Positions 1 through 6,707 of a stretch of DNA of 23,448 nt are shown here, piece by piece. This DNA is from a virus. The stretch is from the IMG/VR virus record IMGVR_UViG_3300014501_000077, positions 1-23,448 of that record; one strand, 5' to 3'. The notes beneath the pieces were generated by a model. That model was not told where the DNA came from and searched no databases. It worked only from the letters and a program-made list of their open reading frames with translations. Both the position numbers and the translations under genes were made by a program. Each line of letters begins with the position of its first letter. Within the stretch, counting starts at the first letter, position 1.

Positions 1-322
1 TGCTCCCTGTGCCGTTGACGACCGTGGGGACGTTGGTGAAGATGGTATCCCCGCTGGCGGCGGCCAAGGTCGTTGGGAAGGCCGTCAGGTTCATTATAGC
101 GAACGGGAAGCCGTCACCAATGCCGGGAGTTGTTCCGGGAGTTCCAGGAGCCGTTGGAGCGACTTGGTTGATCTTCGGGAGTGTAATCGTCCCTCCAGCC
201 GCTAGGGACTGGAGCAGTAATCCAGGAGGCGCTGTTGCTCCCGCCCCGGAGCCCAAAGTGAGCGTTGCCGTCGTGTTTAGAAGGGTGCTTTGGCCCTGAC
301 TGATAAAATTGTAGCTCGACAT
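1..322 (-). CDS. Partial phage structural-type protein, cut by left edge
   Basis: An open frame starts at ATG 322 (minus) and runs off the window after 107 codons. The N-terminus reads MSSYNFISQGQSTLLNTTAT and is followed by Ala/Gly/Pro/Thr-rich low-complexity sequence of the kind seen in phage decoration or fibre proteins. An AGGGA ribosome-site-like sequence lies about 10 nt upstream. It is downstream of the major capsid gene on the same strand, so a virion role is likely. I do not recognise the family, and the C-terminus is missing. Confidence 0.6.
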   Translation of the reverse strand, partial: MSSYNFISQGQSTLLNTTATLTLGSGAGATAPPGLLLQSLAAGGTITLPKINQVAPTAPGTPGTTPGIGDGFPFAIMNLTAFPTTLAAASGDTIFTNVPTVVNGTGS

Positions 323-337
323 AGTTGAAATTTTCCC

Positions 338-493
338 TTACCCGACAAATTCGGGGATATCGGACATCTCCGCCTTTACGATCCGGTTAAACGACTCGCG
401 CAACGGATCAATTTCTGTTACCCACCGACCGGCCCAAAAGACCCGATCTTCAAACCTTAGCGGCCCAGGATCAACGTATTCGTCAAGAACTAT
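338..493 (-). CDS. Possible 51-aa ORF or -1 frameshift extension of the capsid protein
   Basis: Directly after the capsid stop (TAA 498-496) a second frame stays open for about 53 codons down to TAA 340-338. Its content looks protein-like: an acidic start (LDEYVDPGPLRFED), then aromatic and charged residues ending SDIPEFVG. There is no ATG, GTG or TTG near its beginning; the first usable codon is an ATA at 493. It lies in the -1 frame relative to the capsid gene. The last capsid codon is CCG preceded by CC (C CCG TAA), so a -1 slip of the proline tRNA onto CCC at the stop would give a capsid extended by about 53 residues. Reinitiation at ATA or a sequencing error are alternatives. Confidence 0.35.
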   Translation of the reverse strand: MVLDEYVDPGPLRFEDRVFWAGRWVTEIDPLRESFNRIVKAEMSDIPEFVG

Positions 494-495
494 TT

Positions 496-1584
496 TTACG
501 GGTAAAGAACGGGGCCGATTTCTTTAAAATTGCATCTTGGGTTAGAAATAATTAAATCTCCCGCCCAAACAAATTGACCTGCAACATCAAGGGTGGTCTG
601 GGCTTCCTTAAAGCCAGTGAATCCGAATTGCGCCGACTTCGCGTCGCTGCTATAGAGTTCGGCGTAGTTGGTATTCACTCCGAACATAGCGCCATTTGTG
701 CCGTCGGTTGGCATGTACTTGTCAACTACAACCGTGCTGGCATTGAACTGGAAGGCGTTGAAGCCGATCTTGCCGATGTCCGTTCCGCTCGCGTCCATGT
801 TGTAGCGCTGTAGCGGCTGGATCGCGTTCCACATTCTGTTATATCCGGTCTGTGTGCAGCAGATCAGATCCGGGAAGTCGCGGCCAAACCACGCATATCC
901 GTATGCCGTGTTAATTTCGTTTAGCGTGAATGTCGTCAAGGCGCGATTCGTATAGGCGTTTAGGCCCTGAATAGCCGTCGATGGGGTGGTCGCTCCCGTG
1001 AACGTCGGAGCGGTGGTGAAGAAGTCGGCACGGTTCTGGCCACCTACCGCAAGGAAGGACTTGGTTAGGTTGGTTGCGCTGGAGTAAGAGCCGGAGTTGT
1101 TGCCGTCATCGATCCAGGCCAAAAGTCCGTCAATAGAAAGAGTGCTACTTAGTGCGCCGGTAAACGGTGGGGTGACGCTGGATTGACCGTCCTGGTAAAG
1201 CGCTGTTGCGATCAATTGCGCCATCGTCATAGAGGCGTTGGCGAACTTCGATTCAACAATACTGAATGCCGCCTGTGGGCCTCGGTTTAAAATATTGTCG
1301 ATGAAGTACAGCGAGATATTGACGTATACCGTCTTGATCGACACCGTGACCGCTGTATCGGTGGTCACGTAGGCGATGTTCAGGTCGTCGCCCTTCCCAA
1401 ACCATCCGCCGCTTAATGCTTGGTACATCAACGGGCGCTGAATGTAAGTGCCGCCCGCAAAACGCATCCGGCGGCGGCTTAAGAGTCGCGCCAGAAGCGG
1501 GGACTCTTTAAAGATAACGTCGGTCGTGCGTTCTACAATGTACTGTTCTGTAAACGCAGTCAAGTCAGTTAGCGTAAGTGCCAT
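496..1584 (-). CDS. Major capsid protein (HK97-fold type)
   Basis: 362 aa, the expected size for an HK97-type major capsid protein. The N-terminal region (EQYIVERTTDVIFKESPLLA) and the later sequence mixing short glycine-rich and aromatic stretches (GGWFGKGDD, NAIQPLQRYN, AELYSSDAKS) fit phage coat proteins. Its position just downstream of a scaffold-like gene and in line with portal and terminase supports the assignment. Start ATG 1584 has AAGGG 6 nt upstream. It would form the icosahedral shell of the head. The family call rests on context and overall look, not on a search. A second frame continues right after its stop codon (see the entry at 338-493). Confidence 0.75.
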   Translation of the reverse strand: MALTLTDLTAFTEQYIVERTTDVIFKESPLLARLLSRRRMRFAGGTYIQRPLMYQALSGGWFGKGDDLNIAYVTTDTAVTVSIKTVYVNISLYFIDNILNRGPQAAFSIVESKFANASMTMAQLIATALYQDGQSSVTPPFTGALSSTLSIDGLLAWIDDGNNSGSYSSATNLTKSFLAVGGQNRADFFTTAPTFTGATTPSTAIQGLNAYTNRALTTFTLNEINTAYGYAWFGRDFPDLICCTQTGYNRMWNAIQPLQRYNMDASGTDIGKIGFNAFQFNASTVVVDKYMPTDGTNGAMFGVNTNYAELYSSDAKSAQFGFTGFKEAQTTLDVAGQFVWAGDLIISNPRCNFKEIGPVLYP

Positions 1585-1631
1585 ACTAAACCCTTGTCCT
1601 CTTGTCTTCTAATATGGCGTTACGCCGAACT

Positions 1632-2576
1632 TTAATTCGTTCGTCCCGCCTGCTTTGCCAAAAACTCTCTCGCCGCGAAGGCTGCTAATCCGCCTTCTCC
1701 AATCGGAACTTCCGGGGCCTTTGGTTTTTCGCCATCCACCAGTTGTTCCTGCTGAACCTGCATTCTCCGCTGTAACGGTCCAAGCTCAGAACTGCCGTTA
1801 TCAATCGGGTTGCCGGACGGGCTGCCCATTACCTGCTGTTTCTTGGCTTCCGCCTGGGCATTCGCTACCGCAGCCGCCTTGTCCGTCTCGGCCAATGTCT
1901 TAGCGTCCGCTAGCTGCTTTTCGTAGTCAGCCTTCATTTTTTGGGTGCGGCGCTCTACAACCCAATCTTTTTCGTACAAATCTCGGTAATCCATGCGGCC
2001 CTTTTCTGCCGCGTATTTCATGAACGCATCGGTGTCCATGATCTCGCCAAATTCCTGCTGGTGCTTTAACAGGATGCCGGGAACCTCGACGGCTGCCCTG
2101 GCGATTGGCTGGCTATAGCCCTTCACGTAGTCCTGAAACTCCGTGGCCTTGCCTTTAACTACTTCGTCTAGGGATGTTCTATCCACAATCCCCTTATCTT
2201 TCGTGTATTTATCAAGACTTTGGTTCAACTGTTCAAACGTCATTTCTTCTCCAGTTCCCAGTGCTGCCGTCCTAGCTGTCTCTAATTCCTGCGCCAATCT
2301 ATCGGCTTCGGCCTTTAGCCTAAGCTCTGATTTTGAAGCATTGCTCTCGTCGTCCCAGTTTTCCTTCCGCCACTCATTCCAAGTGTCGGCTAGCTTAACT
2401 TTGTCTCGGACTTCATCCATCTTTCGGCTGTAATCCGACTGGGCGAGAACTGAATCCTTTAACTTGGGAACCTTCTCCGCCAACTCTGCGAATGCCTTAC
2501 GAACCGGACCCTTGAATTCAAATTCCTCAGTATCCGATAACGTTTCGAGCAAACTATCAAAACTGCTCTTTGCCAC
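1632..2576 (-). CDS. Scaffold-like capsid assembly protein
   Basis: 314 aa, highly charged and predicted mostly helical, with long Ala/Glu/Lys/Gln stretches suited to coiled coils (about residues 75-105 and 210-250) and a proline/glycine-rich segment near 250-270. This composition, and its place immediately upstream of the capsid gene, match phage scaffolding proteins, which guide procapsid assembly and leave before or during packaging. The start is GTG at 2576 with GGAGG 6 nt upstream, one of the best ribosome sites in the window. The N-terminus reads MAKSSFDSLLETLSDTEEFE. No protease motif was recognised. Confidence 0.65.
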   Translation of the reverse strand: MAKSSFDSLLETLSDTEEFEFKGPVRKAFAELAEKVPKLKDSVLAQSDYSRKMDEVRDKVKLADTWNEWRKENWDDESNASKSELRLKAEADRLAQELETARTAALGTGEEMTFEQLNQSLDKYTKDKGIVDRTSLDEVVKGKATEFQDYVKGYSQPIARAAVEVPGILLKHQQEFGEIMDTDAFMKYAAEKGRMDYRDLYEKDWVVERRTQKMKADYEKQLADAKTLAETDKAAAVANAQAEAKKQQVMGSPSGNPIDNGSSELGPLQRRMQVQQEQLVDGEKPKAPEVPIGEGGLAAFAAREFLAKQAGRTN

Positions 2577-2602
2577 ACTTCACCTCCAGGCGAACCTTTT
2601 TG

Positions 2603-2620
2603 ATAAGCGCTTTCGCTTAT
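2603..2620 (-). other. 7-bp perfect hairpin at a gene boundary
   Basis: ATAAGCG and CGCTTAT form a 7-bp stem with a 4-nt loop, overlapping the stop codon of the 124-aa gene and lying about 27 nt before the GTG of the scaffold-like gene. On the minus strand it is followed by TCAAAAAGG rather than a run of T, so it does not look like an intrinsic terminator. It could affect mRNA processing or stability between the two genes. Confidence 0.4.
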
Positions 2621-2991
2621 GCCGCTAACGCGGCTACCTGACCTTCCACCCCTGGACGAGGCGTCTCTAGTCCGGCACGCGGCCCTTGCCCTTGTGATTT
2701 TTGCTTTGCCTGTTGTACTGCTTTCATTGCCTGAGCCCCGACTTGGCCCATCTTTTTTACATATTCAATCATGGTCGGATCTTCCATTTGCGCTACTTCC
2801 GCGATTTTACTTAACGTCTCGGCAACCTGATTGAAGAGTTGCTCGATTAATTGAATACCCGTCGGGCCTTCTTGTTTTGGCTGCTGCTGTTGCTGCTGAC
2901 CCTGTTGTTGAGCAAGTTGCTCCAGGCTGGTCCCTTCCTGTTGATTCGTTACGTCCGGAGGAAGAGGAGGAGTCTGTGTATCCTGAGCCAT
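2617..2991 (-). CDS. Gln-rich small head-region protein
   Basis: 124 aa. The N-terminal third is Pro/Gln-rich and has a run of six glutamines (about residues 32-40). The middle (about 45-95) is a predicted amphipathic helix (IQLIEQLFNQVAETLSKIAE), and the tail is Gly/Pro-rich. The poly-Gln is encoded by mixed CAG and CAA codons. It sits between the portal-side small genes and the scaffold-like gene, so a role in head assembly is likely, but I do not recognise a family. Confidence 0.6.
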   Translation of the reverse strand: MAQDTQTPPLPPDVTNQQEGTSLEQLAQQQGQQQQQQPKQEGPTGIQLIEQLFNQVAETLSKIAEVAQMEDPTMIEYVKKMGQVGAQAMKAVQQAKQKSQGQGPRAGLETPRPGVEGQVAALAA

Positions 2992-2997
2992 GCTTGA

Positions 2998-3276
2998 TTA
3001 GCCGTTGCCTTGCTGTTTGTCTGCCCTGTGACTCATCGGCGTGGGATAGGAATCCCAACCCTTAACTGCCGTCCTGCCTAATGGAACTTCCTCGCCAAGG
3101 TTCTGGTACGTGCCTTCGGATACCGCGCTCTTGAAATCGCATACCGGAGTACGAGACAGCGGCACGGATTCTCCCAAAAGTTCCATCTCCATCTTCCCGG
3201 TGGAGCCGTCGTCGCGAACCGTTCGCGGTGAAGACTTATCCAGCGGCATTCTCGATCCGTGAAATTCTTTTTCCAT
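2998..3276 (-). CDS. 92-aa protein with short internal repeats, unknown function
   Basis: The start chosen is ATG 3276 (MEKEFHGSRMPLDKSSP) because GGAG lies 5 nt upstream; an in-frame ATG at 3294 has a weaker site. The protein has related segments HGSRMPLDKSSPRTV, GESVPLSRTPV and GEEVPLGRTAV, a three-fold degenerate repeat about 25-33 residues apart. It is soluble and charged, with no membrane segment. It is on the same strand as, and 6 nt before, the 124-aa gene, so the two are probably co-transcribed. Function is unknown. Confidence 0.55.
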   Translation of the reverse strand: MEKEFHGSRMPLDKSSPRTVRDDGSTGKMEMELLGESVPLSRTPVCDFKSAVSEGTYQNLGEEVPLGRTAVKGWDSYPTPMSHRADKQQGNG

Positions 3277-3353
3277 AACCACTCCGCCCCACATAAATCT
3301 AGCCGGGGGCTATTTCCCAACAGCCCTCGGCATGGTTTGTCAGTCGCTTTCGG

Positions 3354-3398
3354 TTAGCGTTTCGCTTTCCGTCCGCCCTTACGATGCCGTTTACGCAT
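3354..3398 (-). CDS. 14-aa highly basic micropeptide
   Basis: ATG 3398 is followed by 13 sense codons and TAA, encoding MRKRHRKGGRKAKR, which has ten Arg/Lys residues. AAAGGAG lies upstream with about 10 nt between GGAG and the ATG. It resembles the 16-aa peptide at 3487-3537 (both have RH[KR]KG followed by Arg/Lys), so the two may be paralogues. Such composition suggests binding to nucleic acid or ribosome, as for short protamine-like or microvirus J-type peptides. That is inference only. Confidence 0.5.
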   Translation of the reverse strand: MRKRHRKGGRKAKR

Positions 3399-3473
3399 TT
3401 GCTGGGTTCTCCTTTCCTGTGAGAATCAGGCCACCTTTGTTTTAACCTCGCGGGCAAATTCGAGGTAGACGTG

Positions 3474-3484
3474 GGATCACCTCC
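3474..3484 (-). promoter_or_regulatory. Near-perfect Shine-Dalgarno sequence lacking a normal start codon
   Basis: GGAGGTGATCC, an 11-nt match to the complement of the 16S rRNA 3' end, follows the stop of the 16-aa peptide. At ideal spacing (7 nt) the next codon is ACG (3472), opening a 57-codon basic frame to TAG at 3301-3299, rather than ATG. Either a start codon has been lost or ACG is used. The 14-aa micropeptide lies inside that frame in another register. Confidence 0.45.
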
Positions 3485-3486
3485 CC

Positions 3487-3537
3487 TTACTTGCGTTTCT
3501 TGCCACGTCCCTTTTTGTGTCGATTTGCAGTTTCCAT
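3487..3537 (-). CDS. 16-aa highly basic micropeptide
   Basis: ATG 3537 opens a 16-codon frame ending in TAA, encoding METANRHKKGRGKKRK. AAAGGAGG lies 8 nt upstream, an almost ideal ribosome site in a region otherwise empty of long minus-strand genes. Nine of 16 residues are basic (Arg, Lys or His). It is in line with the downstream head genes and probably shares their transcript. Any DNA- or RNA-binding role is inferred from charge alone. Confidence 0.55.
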   Translation of the reverse strand: METANRHKKGRGKKRK

Positions 3538-3651
3538 TTAGAGGACCTCCTTTCTTGAAATTTTGGCGTTCAATTGTTATAGTCGGCCCCGGTTGGATAA
3601 TTGTTTCTTTTGCCAGCAACAACTTAGCGACACTTTGGGTATTTCTATATA

Positions 3652-3676
3652 TTTCCGCTTGACAAAATGCTACATG
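3652..3676 (+). promoter_or_regulatory. 25-bp promoter module, copy 1 (plus orientation)
   Basis: Contains CCGCTTGACAAAA with a consensus -35 (TTGACA, 3659-3664). The same 25 nt occurs with two mismatches in minus orientation at 17676-17652. Here it drives the plus-strand HTH gene: the hexamer AAACAT (3683-3688), 18 nt after the -35, ends 6 nt before ATG 3695. The -10 is poor but the geometry matches two other promoters in this window. Confidence 0.55.
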
Positions 3677-3694
3677 TTATGCAAACATGCCTAC

Positions 3695-3922
3695 ATGGAT
3701 CTTGTAGCAAAAGCAAAAAGCCTTAAGCGGAAAACTCCAGATGTGATTAAGCCACAAGGGTTCCTGGAGCTTGCCATCGCCTACGCTAACGGAGATGTAA
3801 CTGCAAACCAAGGGTCTAAGGCGGCTGGGTTTAAACACATTAGTACCTTTGTTTCTTCCGCCTTTTACGAACTTCGCCGCGCCATCATAGATGGTGAGGT
3901 TAAGCTAATTGAGAAGGTATGA
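3695..3922 (+). CDS. Small HTH-like DNA-binding protein, copy 1
   Basis: 75 aa from ATG 3695. A basic N-terminus (MDLVAKAKSLKRKTPD) precedes a helical segment (ELAIAYANGDVTANQGSKAAGFK) that reads like a helix-turn-helix, so DNA binding is likely. The upstream in-frame ATG 3674 lies inside the promoter-like module, so 3695 is preferred; the mRNA would then have no leader. It is followed by a second, closely related gene whose start overlaps this stop (ATGA). It sits on the opposite strand to the head genes and may be a regulator. The target is unknown. Confidence 0.6.
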   Translation: MDLVAKAKSLKRKTPDVIKPQGFLELAIAYANGDVTANQGSKAAGFKHISTFVSSAFYELRRAIIDGEVKLIEKV

Positions 3923-4167
3923 CCATTATGAACGATCTGGAACCTATCGATCTTGTAGCAAAAGCAAAAAGCCTTAAGCGGAAAACTCCAGATAAGATTA
4001 GGCCACAAGGGTTCCTGGAGCTTGCCATCGCCTGTGCTAACGGAGATGTAACTGCAAACCGGGCCACCAAGGCGGCTGGGTTTAAGGGTGTAAATTGCTT
4101 TACCTACGCCGTCATTGTAGAACTTCGCCGCGCCATCGCGGAGGGTAAGGTTAAGCCAATTGAGAAG
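3698..4167 (+). repeat. Tandem gene duplication
   Basis: The coding sequence beginning at 3698 is repeated from 3949 (offset 251 nt). The first 45 nt are identical, followed by long identical blocks, such as the one encoding QGFLELAIA and the one encoding ELRRAI. The central segment differs most. This is a tandem duplication followed by divergence in the putative recognition region. Confidence 0.85.
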
Positions 4168-4176
4168 ATATTCTAA
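3919..4176 (+). CDS. Small HTH-like DNA-binding protein, copy 2
   Basis: 85 aa from ATG 3919, which overlaps the stop of copy 1 as ATGA, so translation is probably coupled; GAGAAGG precedes the start. It adds MTIMNDLEPI before the shared DLVAKAKSLKRKTPD start. The HTH-like core is kept but the part after it (RATKAAGFKGVNCFTYAVIV) differs from copy 1 (QGSKAAGFKHISTFVSSAFY), consistent with different specificity. The stop TAA (4174-4176) lies in the left target duplication of a 191-bp transposable element. Before that insertion the gene would have ended overlapping the portal stop codon. Confidence 0.6.
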   Translation: MTIMNDLEPIDLVAKAKSLKRKTPDKIRPQGFLELAIACANGDVTANRATKAAGFKGVNCFTYAVIVELRRAIAEGKVKPIEKIF

Positions 4177-4177
4177 G
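4170..4177. repeat. 8-bp target-site duplication, left copy
   Basis: ATTCTAAG directly abuts the left terminal inverted repeat and is repeated exactly at 4369-4376. It contains the TAA stop of the HTH copy 2 gene. Confidence 0.8.
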
Positions 4178-4342
4178 GGGATTTATATACATAAGTCCAG
4201 AGACCTTGGTATAGATTCTGAAGGACTTGGAAGTCCCGCAAGGAGCCGCGTTGTATGTTTCCTGTGAGTCGCGAAGAATTTCCTCGAACGCACTAATCTG
4301 CGCTTTCGTGGGCCTCAATCGCAACTCGTAGGATCTAAACAT
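4178..4342 (-). pseudogene. Truncated TnpB (IS200/IS605-type) N-terminal fragment
   Basis: From ATG 4342 the frame begins MFRSYELRLRPTKAQISAFE, then eilrdsqetYNAA, matching the typical TnpB start (a short strand, then L.PT..Q...., then a conserved YN). After about 33 residues the similarity ends and the remaining sequence looks like an element end, not a protein. The RuvC region and zinc finger are absent, so no nuclease can be made. The frame itself runs past the inverted repeat to a stop at 4153-4151, inside the HTH gene on the other strand. An internal deletion joining the tnpB start to a right end would explain it. Confidence 0.6.
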
Positions 4343-4368
4343 TGCCTGTAGTCATGTATATAATTCCC
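4178..4368 (-). mobile_element. 191-bp MITE-like element carrying a tnpB fragment
   Basis: The ends are 15-bp inverted repeats matching at 14 of 15 positions: GGGATTTATATACAT (4178-4192) and the complement of 4354-4368 (GGGAATTATATACAT). They are flanked by the 8-bp direct repeat ATTCTAAG. This is the signature of a DDE-type transposition. No transposase of that type is encoded, so it is non-autonomous. Inside is a minus-strand fragment of a TnpB N-terminus and small inverted repeats such as GGACT/AGTCC near 4224-4237. ISL3, IS256, IS66 and IS1595 families can give 8-bp duplications, but I cannot assign a family. Confidence 0.75.
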
Positions 4369-4376
4369 ATTCTAAG
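4369..4376. repeat. 8-bp target-site duplication, right copy
   Basis: ATTCTAAG follows the right terminal inverted repeat and equals 4170-4177. It contains the portal gene stop codon (TAG on the minus strand, 4374-4372), so the insertion left both convergent genes intact. Confidence 0.8.
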
Positions 4377-6231
4377 CGCCCTTCTTCTCCTGAGCGCTTC
4401 GCGGGGATTTCCCGACCGCACCTATGCCCATCTTATGCTCTGCCTGAAGTTGCTGCATAAGTTCTTCCGGGTTGGGTATTTCCAGAACTTTGTACAGGTA
4501 TTGCAATGGGATGGCTCCGCGAGCAAATAGCTGCATCGCGTAGTTCTTTGTCCGGTCTTTGCTGCCTCCGTGAACCGATCCAGGCATGACCTGGACGCCG
4601 AACTGTTTCCAGTGGTCCCACTTCGGCAAAGTTCTATCCGGGACGAGCGACCCTGGATCTAGGTCGTAGTCCTCTAGGGTTGTTCCGTCTGAGCCTAGAA
4701 TTCTTAGCCTCTGAGCGGCGGTATAAAATTGGAAAACGTTAGAAAGCGCCTGTTGGGCCATATCCCGCAAGAAAACTTCTATGTATCTTTCTTCAAGACG
4801 GGATGTTGTATTTAGCGAATCCCGCATCATATCGATGGTATCTCCCGCAGGAACTTGCTTTTTCTTAGACAAAGACCCGACATCTAAAGCGTTGGACATC
4901 CTGTCAAATTCAGGTACTAGATACTGCAAAAGAAGCTGGAAAACGTAGGCAGGGATCTCAGGAGGCGGCATGTACCGCAAATCCTGAGAAACGTTAGCCA
5001 TCGAGCCCATGTAAAGCTTTCCTCCAGGCATATCTGAATAGAATTCTTTCCACGCGGCTGGTGAAACAGAGCCCTGCTTAGCAATCGCCTGTGGGTTTAA
5101 GGCCCTCTTGGTCATATCCAACATGCCAGCTACGATATCGTTTATGGCCATGTTGATAGGAAGAAGGTTTCTATATGACCCTAGTCCCCAAAAACTCCAA
5201 GGTACCGGGTTTAGGCGCATACACGCAAACGGATACATTCCGTGCCAGAACGGCGATGGTCCGTCATACAACCTACGCCTACCGGCAAAAATTAGAAGTC
5301 TTTTCCTGGGATAAAGCCTTTCTCCTGGTTGAACCCAGTACCACCAGTTGTAACCGTCCAATGGCCAGTACGGGTGCCTCATGAGGACTGGTCTTCGGGA
5401 GTCATTTATGGAGTGGTCTTCTACGTACATCTCCTGATACTCTAGAGACTTAAATATAGAAGACTGCGCTTCTGGTGGAGGATTTGTTGACTGTCCCAAA
5501 GCTCGTTGCATAGCCGGGGAAAGGCCGTTCCACACGTATTCGTCTATATTGTCCGGTCGGGTGTATTTAGAATTTCCTGGACGAACATCGTAAGTACTGC
5601 CTTCCCGTTCTATTCCGGTTGAATCAAAAGGGAACTTTCTCTTCACCCAAGGGATTGCTTTCCAGGTCTTGTACAATACTCCGGTAGATTCTTGGATGTC
5701 AAAACCGGGTTGGACCGGCATAACGGAATCCGGACCACATGGTAACGCGCTCATCGAACCAGGATACGAGGCCCCTATCTTACTAAACCCGGTCCCGAAT
5801 AACTTGGTAATATCAGTCGTGGTGATAAGACTAAGGTCCATGTTCTTATCTAACCACTCGTGCTCGAAAATCTTTTTGATGATGTCTACTTGATGGACTA
5901 ATTCCGAGCGCTTGGTCGTTATGTCCATCGTCGGCCTTGTGTCGGTGAGAACCGCTAAATTGTCGGTTCTAGCCTTGTCCATGCGGTTGGCGAAGAAGCT
6001 GGACTTATATTTAGGTCGGCGGCGGTCCCAGAACTTTCCCGTGAGGGCTGAAATGTATTGCGGAACTTTGGCTAGTTCTTCGCTTAAACGTGCTGTGTCC
6101 TGGGCTTCCTTCCTGAACTCATCTTGCCAATACATCAACTTGCGGTCGTATCCCTCTTCGCGCACGGGTTTCGCTTCGGGACTATCGTCGTAGTACATCG
6201 GCGCTGTAGGGAGGTAGGAGCTATTACTCAT
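4372..6231 (-). CDS. Portal protein
   Basis: 619 aa, within the range for phage portal proteins, which form the dodecameric ring for DNA packaging and tail attachment. The N-terminal half is charged and helical (RKLMYWQDEFRKEAQD, NRMDKARTDNLAVLTDTRPT), followed by Trp/Tyr/Pro-rich strands (YWPLDGYNWWYWVQPGERL), then YRNLLPINMAINDIVAGMLDMTKRAL and a long helical C-terminal region, the usual order for portals. The Lys/Arg-rich tail ends SAQEKKGA. It overlaps the preceding zinc-ribbon gene by 8 nt, so the two are translationally linked. Its gene order with terminase and capsid supports the assignment. Confidence 0.75.
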   Translation of the reverse strand: MSNSSYLPTAPMYYDDSPEAKPVREEGYDRKLMYWQDEFRKEAQDTARLSEELAKVPQYISALTGKFWDRRRPKYKSSFFANRMDKARTDNLAVLTDTRPTMDITTKRSELVHQVDIIKKIFEHEWLDKNMDLSLITTTDITKLFGTGFSKIGASYPGSMSALPCGPDSVMPVQPGFDIQESTGVLYKTWKAIPWVKRKFPFDSTGIEREGSTYDVRPGNSKYTRPDNIDEYVWNGLSPAMQRALGQSTNPPPEAQSSIFKSLEYQEMYVEDHSINDSRRPVLMRHPYWPLDGYNWWYWVQPGERLYPRKRLLIFAGRRRLYDGPSPFWHGMYPFACMRLNPVPWSFWGLGSYRNLLPINMAINDIVAGMLDMTKRALNPQAIAKQGSVSPAAWKEFYSDMPGGKLYMGSMANVSQDLRYMPPPEIPAYVFQLLLQYLVPEFDRMSNALDVGSLSKKKQVPAGDTIDMMRDSLNTTSRLEERYIEVFLRDMAQQALSNVFQFYTAAQRLRILGSDGTTLEDYDLDPGSLVPDRTLPKWDHWKQFGVQVMPGSVHGGSKDRTKNYAMQLFARGAIPLQYLYKVLEIPNPEELMQQLQAEHKMGIGAVGKSPRSAQEKKGA

Positions 6232-6697
6232 CTAGATACAGCCAAGGCGTTCCGTCTTCTTTCGGAGCCACAGCACCCCATGCCGAGTCCCCTATGCCAA
6301 CAGTGTCTAGCCTTTTTCCGTCTGCCGAGATGAAGGACTGTGGGTTTACGTCAGTCGGGTCAATTAAGCCTTCCGCTCGACAAAAATCGATTTGATCTCT
6401 TCTTGTCCTAATGACGCACTTTTCAGGTCCGCCATCCGCTAAGCGGCTGCTCTTTACGCGCCATGCGTAATGCCCGCCATCCTTACAGTCCTGAAAAGGC
6501 TCCTTGCCGCTTTCTTTGAATCGATCTAAGGTTCCGGTCCAGGGAGCGTTAAATGTCGAGACTAGGCGTGTCATTTTGACACCGCATTTGGGGCAGTTTG
6601 GATCTTCTTTGGACATTCTACTGGCATACCACTCGAACTTGGGGATCGGATGATACACGCATTCCGCATTGTCACAACGAAGCTCTCGGACTGGCAT
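6224..6697 (-). CDS. FmdB-like zinc-ribbon protein
   Basis: 157 aa. The N-terminus holds two cysteine pairs, C8/C13 and C35/C38 (NCPKCG), with ELRCDNAECVYHPI and the phrase CGVKMTRLVSTFNAP, resembling the short zinc ribbon of FmdB-type regulatory proteins. The remaining 110 residues (about 48-157) match no family I know. It lies between a Tat-exported protein and the portal gene, overlapping the latter by 8 nt. It may bind nucleic acid or serve as a small head-assembly factor; the position does not decide. Confidence 0.55.
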   Translation of the reverse strand: MPVRELRCDNAECVYHPIPKFEWYASRMSKEDPNCPKCGVKMTRLVSTFNAPWTGTLDRFKESGKEPFQDCKDGGHYAWRVKSSRLADGGPEKCVIRTRRDQIDFCRAEGLIDPTDVNPQSFISADGKRLDTVGIGDSAWGAVAPKEDGTPWLYLDE

Positions 6698-6707
6698 TTT
6701 TAGTTAC

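Noticed and set aside
9-299. 96-codon plus frame at the left edge
   Set aside because: Shadow of the partial minus-strand gene at 322, which has a start and ribosome site.
1602-1630. GGCG-TAA-CGCC hairpin between scaffold and capsid genes
   Set aside because: Stem of only 4 bp and no T-run; insufficient for a terminator.
2143-2433. Plus-strand frame opposite the scaffold-like gene
   Set aside because: Ser/Leu-rich mirror of a charged helical gene, with no ribosome site; a typical antisense shadow.
2603-2620. Hairpin as intrinsic terminator
   Set aside because: No T-run follows on the minus strand, and the genes on both sides appear co-transcribed.
3299-3622. 107-codon minus frame through the micropeptide region
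   Set aside because: Its upstream ATG has no ribosome site, and the frame crosses two better-supported short genes. Only the part after the strong ribosome site is kept as a possible ACG-start relic.
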